The notes beneath the pieces were generated by a model. It was not told the DNA's origin and did not search any database. It worked only from the letters and a program-made list of their open reading frames with translations. A stretch of 64,000 nt of DNA from NCBI GenBank assembly GCA_025175895.1, contig CM045991.1, positions 77,983,174 through 78,047,173 of the forward strand, read 5' to 3'. Of this stretch, positions 59,707-64,000 are shown in pieces. Source of the DNA: Wurfbainia villosa. Its lineage: Eukaryota; Streptophyta; Magnoliopsida; Zingiberales; Zingiberaceae. The position numbers were made by a program, and so were the translations under genes. The stretch's first letter is position 1. Each line of letters opens with the position of its first letter.

Positions 59707-60138
59707 CTAGATCGAAGCACCGTACTTGTTTAAGAAATCCATGCCCAATATGACATCATAATCTTGCATGTCGAGCACTATCAAATCACAGTAGAGTTCT
59801 CTGTCTACGATTCTGATGGGTGTGGCTCGCAGCATATGAGTGGAGGGCATTACTTCTCCCGAGGGCAGAGTGGTTAAGAACTTGCGATCCAAAGCTTGTG
59901 GTGGCATGTCTATCTTTTCCGTGAAGGGTGTAGAAACAAACGAATGTGTTGCCCCAGTATCAAATAATGCAGTAGCATGCTGATAGAAAATAAATATCTG
60001 ACCTGTGACAACCGTAGAAGTGTTCACCACATCTTCTTGGGTGAGAGAGAATACCCTGGCATCTGTCATAACTGGCAGGGCTTCCAATCTCCCTTGACCG
60101 ATCGGGGTTCCTTCGATTGCAGCATGCATCTGGTGTAG
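59707..60138 (-). pseudogene. E8 protease
   Basis: Open from 60129 to 59707. The aspartic protease site ALFDTGATHSF is intact (about 59940-59970), followed by the FLTTLPSGE and DYDVILGMDFL motifs usual for gypsy protease. It is part of the broken gag-pol chain; frames before and after are shifted. Confidence 0.85.
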
Positions 60139-61150
60139 CTATGGAGGAGCATTCCTGTACTGGGCATACTGCTGAGGAGGTGCCTGAACCTGAATAGGGT
60201 AGTCCTTGACTCTATCCCCTTCCCGTCCACAGTTGTAGCATCTATTTGTGCCCCTGTAGCATACTCCAGGATGTATCTTCCCGCATGTAGCACACAGAGG
60301 GATCTTGGGCTGCTTGTTCGCTGGACCAACTTTAGAGTCATCCCATTGCTTTCTCTTGCCAGTGTGGTTTCCTTTCCAAGTACTCTGGGTTCTCTGACCT
60401 CCTGACTGGGCTTGACTCCTGCCTTCATTCAGTGCCCTCTTTTGCTGGTTAATATTGTTCAGATAGTGCTCGGTAATCAAGGCACTACTAAATAGCTCCT
60501 CTGCGGTCTATTAACTCCGTCGGCCACGTTCAGAGTTATCTCGGGTCAGAGCATCTTCAGCATGAGTCTAACCCTTTCTCTTTCTGTGCTGACCAACTCT
60601 GAGCATAGGCGTGCGAGTTGGTTGAATCTCTTCACGGCTTCACTGACTGATAGGTCACCTTGCCGAAACCCAGTGAACTCGTCGTAATGCTTGTTTGTCA
60701 CCCTCATATGGAAGAATTCTTCAAAAAAATTCATACCCGAAGTCCGTCCATCTCATCTGATTCACTTGCCTCTTTGCTTTAACCCGTTCCCACCACATCC
60801 GAGCATCTCCCAAAAGGCAAAATGACGCGCACTTAATCTTCTCGCATTCAGGCCAGTCCAGTAGCTCTACGATGCTTTCCACAGTCTTGAACCAGGCCTG
60901 GGCGTCCCATCGTTGACCAATACCAGAAATTTTCGGCTTGGCCTGCCTTTGGATCGTAAGCTTCCTGTCGAACCATCGGGCCAGGGCCCGCTGGTGGGGC
61001 GGTAGGGTTTCTTCGCTGATTCATTAAGGCATTTATCACTTGTTTCTCTGTGACTTGACGCTGGAGTTCAGTAACCACATGCCTAAGGTCATGTGGGGGC
61101 GCTATCTCATCGACTCTACTACTTCGTCTCCCAGCCATGTTTATCTTCAT
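60139..61150 (-). pseudogene. E8 gag
   Basis: Start at 61150 or at the inner Met (MAGRRSSRVDE). The N-terminal part is open to 60848; the Retrotrans_gag core follows at 60734-60546 (FFHMRVTNKHYDEF, QLARLCSELV). After a break the C-terminal part is open at 60480-60139. It has a CATCGKIHPGVC segment and a knuckle reading CYNCGREGDRVKDYP, where the His is Asp and the last Cys is Tyr, so zinc binding would fail. Confidence 0.84.
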
Positions 61151-61376
61151 ATATTAGAGTAAGGCTAGTATAAGATTATCGTTCATTTATCTATGCATAG
61201 TTAAACTAAAGGCTAGCATAAGGTTATCATACATATTTTCATGCATATTTAGGCTAGAAGCATTTCTTATCATACATGAACAAAATAGAGTAGGCATAGA
61301 AATTCCTACTTGGAGCGGCAGGATTTGAAGCTTGATGTGTGTGTAGTGGAAAGGCAGATCTGCTCTGATACCAACC
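61151..61376 (-). other. E8 leader with primer-binding site
   Basis: GCTCTGATACCA at 61362-61373 is the complement of TGGTATCAGAGC, three bases from the 5' LTR end. The leader of about 210 bp to gag shows no gene. Confidence 0.82.
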
Positions 61377-64000
61377 TGTCAAGCCCGCTCTTTCCAGGGG
61401 TTCGGAGGGGCGGCGCGATGCGATCGTACATACATGCATTACAGTGGAACACTACATATATTTCTTACAGCGGAAGACTTTAGACTTCTTTTTTTTCTTC
61501 TTTTAAACATAAACATGCGTCATTATTTCATAATTACTTCTTTTTAATCATAGAGCATGCATCATTATATCCTAAGTACTTAGTTCAAGTTCATAAAAAT
61601 TGTCTTAAAGGAAAAACATGCATAAGTATGGGAAACATAAACAGATCTCCTCCACCATGCCACTACCACACACACTTTGCCCCTCCTGCTGCTCCCTTTA
61701 GTTTAGCCACCCTTTAGCCTTATCTGCAGTACAAGGGAACATAAACTATAAGCACATAGGCTTAGTAAGATCATGTCCTACTCACAAAAACCATACATCA
61801 AGCATTAAACATAGAGTAGTGACATGATCATATAACATTTATAAGCATAACATTCATATAACATACAAAGACATATAAGCATGGCATTCATGTAATCATA
61901 CAAGAACATATAAGCACAGCATGCATATAAACATACCAGAACATAAACATCACATTCATATAGACATTCAAGAACATAAATAAACATAACATGCATATAA
62001 GCATACAAGAACATAAGCAAGCATAACATGCATATAGACATACAAGAACATAAGCAAGCATAACATGCATATAGACATACAAGAACATAAGCAAGCATAA
62101 CATGCATATAGACATACAAGAACATAAGCAAGCATAACATGCATATAGACATACAAGAACATAAGCAAGCATAACATGCATATAACATCATAATGATCTA
62201 GACTCGAACTAAGGATATATGCAGGATGCTCTTTGAAAACATATATTATAGGTATTTAAACATAATCTCAACATATTGGGACCGGCATTGTACCACATCA
62301 TCATCATCATAGCACGCATCCCTAATAGACACGAGGTAGCTAATCCCAAACCCACTAGAGTACTAGGCCCGTACTAAGTCCGTTGGCCTAGGGCAGCATA
62401 ACAGAAGCTCATCCTAAGCCCGTACTTATGATCACGACCTAGGGCATCATCCTGGAGCCATCCGTCTTGAGTGGAGCCCATTCTTGGGACCTTGTTAGGG
62501 TCCTGGTACAAGCCATGCAGAAAGTAAAATACATATCATGCTTCTTATCATAACATATCATATTTCTTTTCATAAACATATCATGTTCCTTATCATGGCA
62601 TATCCTGTTTCTTCTTCATATCATAACATATCATATTGCTTTTCATAACATATCATATTTCTTTTCATACATATCATGTTCCTTCTTTATAACATATCAT
62701 ACATTCATACAATTTACAAGGCAATGAGTATAACATGATCATGCATTTAACATGGTAATGAGCAGAACAAATCATGCATTCCTTCAATTAACATGGACAT
62801 ATGGTAGTGACATATAAACCAATCATACTAAACAACTTGAGCAAGGACTACTTAACATCATGCTAACATCACACACATATAGGGCATGGCATAAACATCA
62901 TGAACAAACATAACATGGTGTGATCTAAACTTCATGGAGTTCTAGCAAAATTTTAAATCCTAAACAACTTATATATAATCTAACTAACCACATATTAATT
63001 CTTTCGCATATAAATCATGGCATGGAAGGCACTTAGGAGTTTAGATAAGTCTTGGCCGAGAGCTTCAAGGAATCCTAAGGTCCATTTCTTAAATCTAGCT
63101 TAGCTATCAACATGTTACCTTCATCTACATTCATAACATAGCATAACAATTTATAGATCATAGTATAATAGACCTAAATGGGTCTTGGCCGAATGGTTCA
63201 AGGAACTTAAAGGATCAACCACTTAAATTTAGGTTATCTAATAATATGTTACCTTCATCTATATTCATAACATAGCATGACAACTTATAGATTATAGCAT
63301 AATAGACCTACATGGGTCTTGGCCGAATGGTTCAAGGAACTTAAAGGAACAACCACTTAAATTTAGGTTAGCTAACAACATGTTATCTTCATCTAACATC
63401 AAAACATATCATGAACTCATCTAGAGTATAACATAGAACATGTTATCTCCATCTAACATCAAAACATATCATGAACTCATCTAGAGCATAGCATAGAACA
63501 TGTTTTCTTCACCTAACATCAAGACATAGCATGAACTCATCTAGAGCATGGCATAATAAAAACATTAGGGGTCCAAAGGGGGCTTGGCCGAGAGTTATAT
63601 GAGGGTTTGAAGATCAACCACTTAACCAAACATATCTATAAACCTATCATCATCATATTCATACAGGGTATAGCATGGATCATCATGGAAAACACAAAGA
63701 ATGGTCTTGGCCGAAAGTTTCTTGAAGTTTTTAAGATCTAACACTTAACCAAACCTATCTAGCAACCTATCATCATCATATTCATACAAGGTATAGCATG
63801 GATCATCATGGAAAATACAAATAAGGGTCTTGGCCAAAAGTTCATGAAGGGGTTTACATAATAACATCAATCGAAACAACATGTATGCAGGTGAGGGGAT
63901 ACTTACATCCTTCTCTTTGTTAATAGTTGGAAAATACCCTAGGTTGTGCCAAGATTAGAGCCTTCTCCAAGCTTGGTTAGCTTTTGAAAAAATTGAAGAG
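61377..64000 (-). mobile_element. E8 5' LTR, cut by right window edge
   Basis: It matches the 3' LTR from its end inward over 2.6 kb; about 390 bp should lie outside. High similarity of the pair suggests a fairly recent insertion relative to the other elements, in keeping with E8 being innermost in the nest. The 37-bp units recur at 62005-62190. No gene is present. Confidence 0.92.
62005..62190 (-). repeat. 37-bp minisatellite, five units (5' LTR copy)
   Basis: Units begin at 62005, 62042, 62079, 62116 and 62153. They are cleaner than in the 3' LTR copy, where one unit has lost a base. Confidence 0.88.

Noticed and set aside
1..64000. tRNA or rRNA genes, suggested by the many GCTCTGATACCA and TGGTATCAGAGC words
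   Set aside because: Each word stands next to an LTR edge and is a tRNA primer site; no cloverleaf or rRNA sequence was seen.

Overview
This window is plant nuclear DNA made almost wholly of nested LTR retrotransposons. I found no convincing host gene, tRNA, rRNA or CRISPR array. The signs of a flowering plant are several Ty1/copia elements of the Sirevirus (SIRE/Maximus) type, with TGTTGG-starting LTRs, clustered polypurine tracts and a Met-tRNA-type primer site, together with Ty3/gypsy chromoviruses of the Tekay/Del type with 2.8-3.5 kb LTRs. A large repeat-rich genome, perhaps a monocot, is likely, but the sequence does not name the species.

Layout, using labels made here. E1 (+, 1-8270) is a Sirevirus derivative whose 5' LTR is cut by the window edge. 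It has a decayed gag, no pol, and an envelope-like/'plant transposon protein' frame at 3886-5112. At 8271-10872 lies an inverted piece of a long LTR called H, followed by part of a gag-only Sirevirus E4 on the minus strand (10873-12075), a truncated LTR X (12076-12751), and the 3' half of a Sirevirus E2 (RT-RNase H, PPT, 3' LTR; 12752-16292). From 16293 to 33435 lies a minus-strand tandem array of H: partial LTR C, internal, LTR B, internal, LTR A. H is a non-coding, Tekay-related LARD-like element. A complete gag-only Sirevirus E3 (-, 25737-32602) sits inside LTR A with a 5-bp AAATC duplication. The rest of E4 (gag tail and 3' LTR) follows at 33436-35916.

The right half is a nest in order of insertion. 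E5 (-, Sirevirus gag-pol, 35917-40962) was entered by E4 on the left and E6 on the right. E6 (-, a second copia type, 40963-46532) was entered by E7 (+, Tekay-like gypsy, 46533-53626). E7 was entered by E8 (-, Tekay chromovirus with a chromodomain-like end, 53627 to beyond 64000). The missing 5' parts of E5, E6 and E7 should lie beyond the right edge.

None of the coding regions is intact. Many breaks are single nonsense or active-site changes of the C-to-T/G-to-A kind. The main surprises are three Sirevirus ends abutting H at the same nucleotide, a split target-site duplication plus a split gag showing that part of the locus was inverted, an envelope-like frame that keeps one reading frame despite three stops and has an LTR-like palindrome block upstream, and a recurrent CATCTCAC/GTGAGATG stem-loop in Sirevirus spacers.
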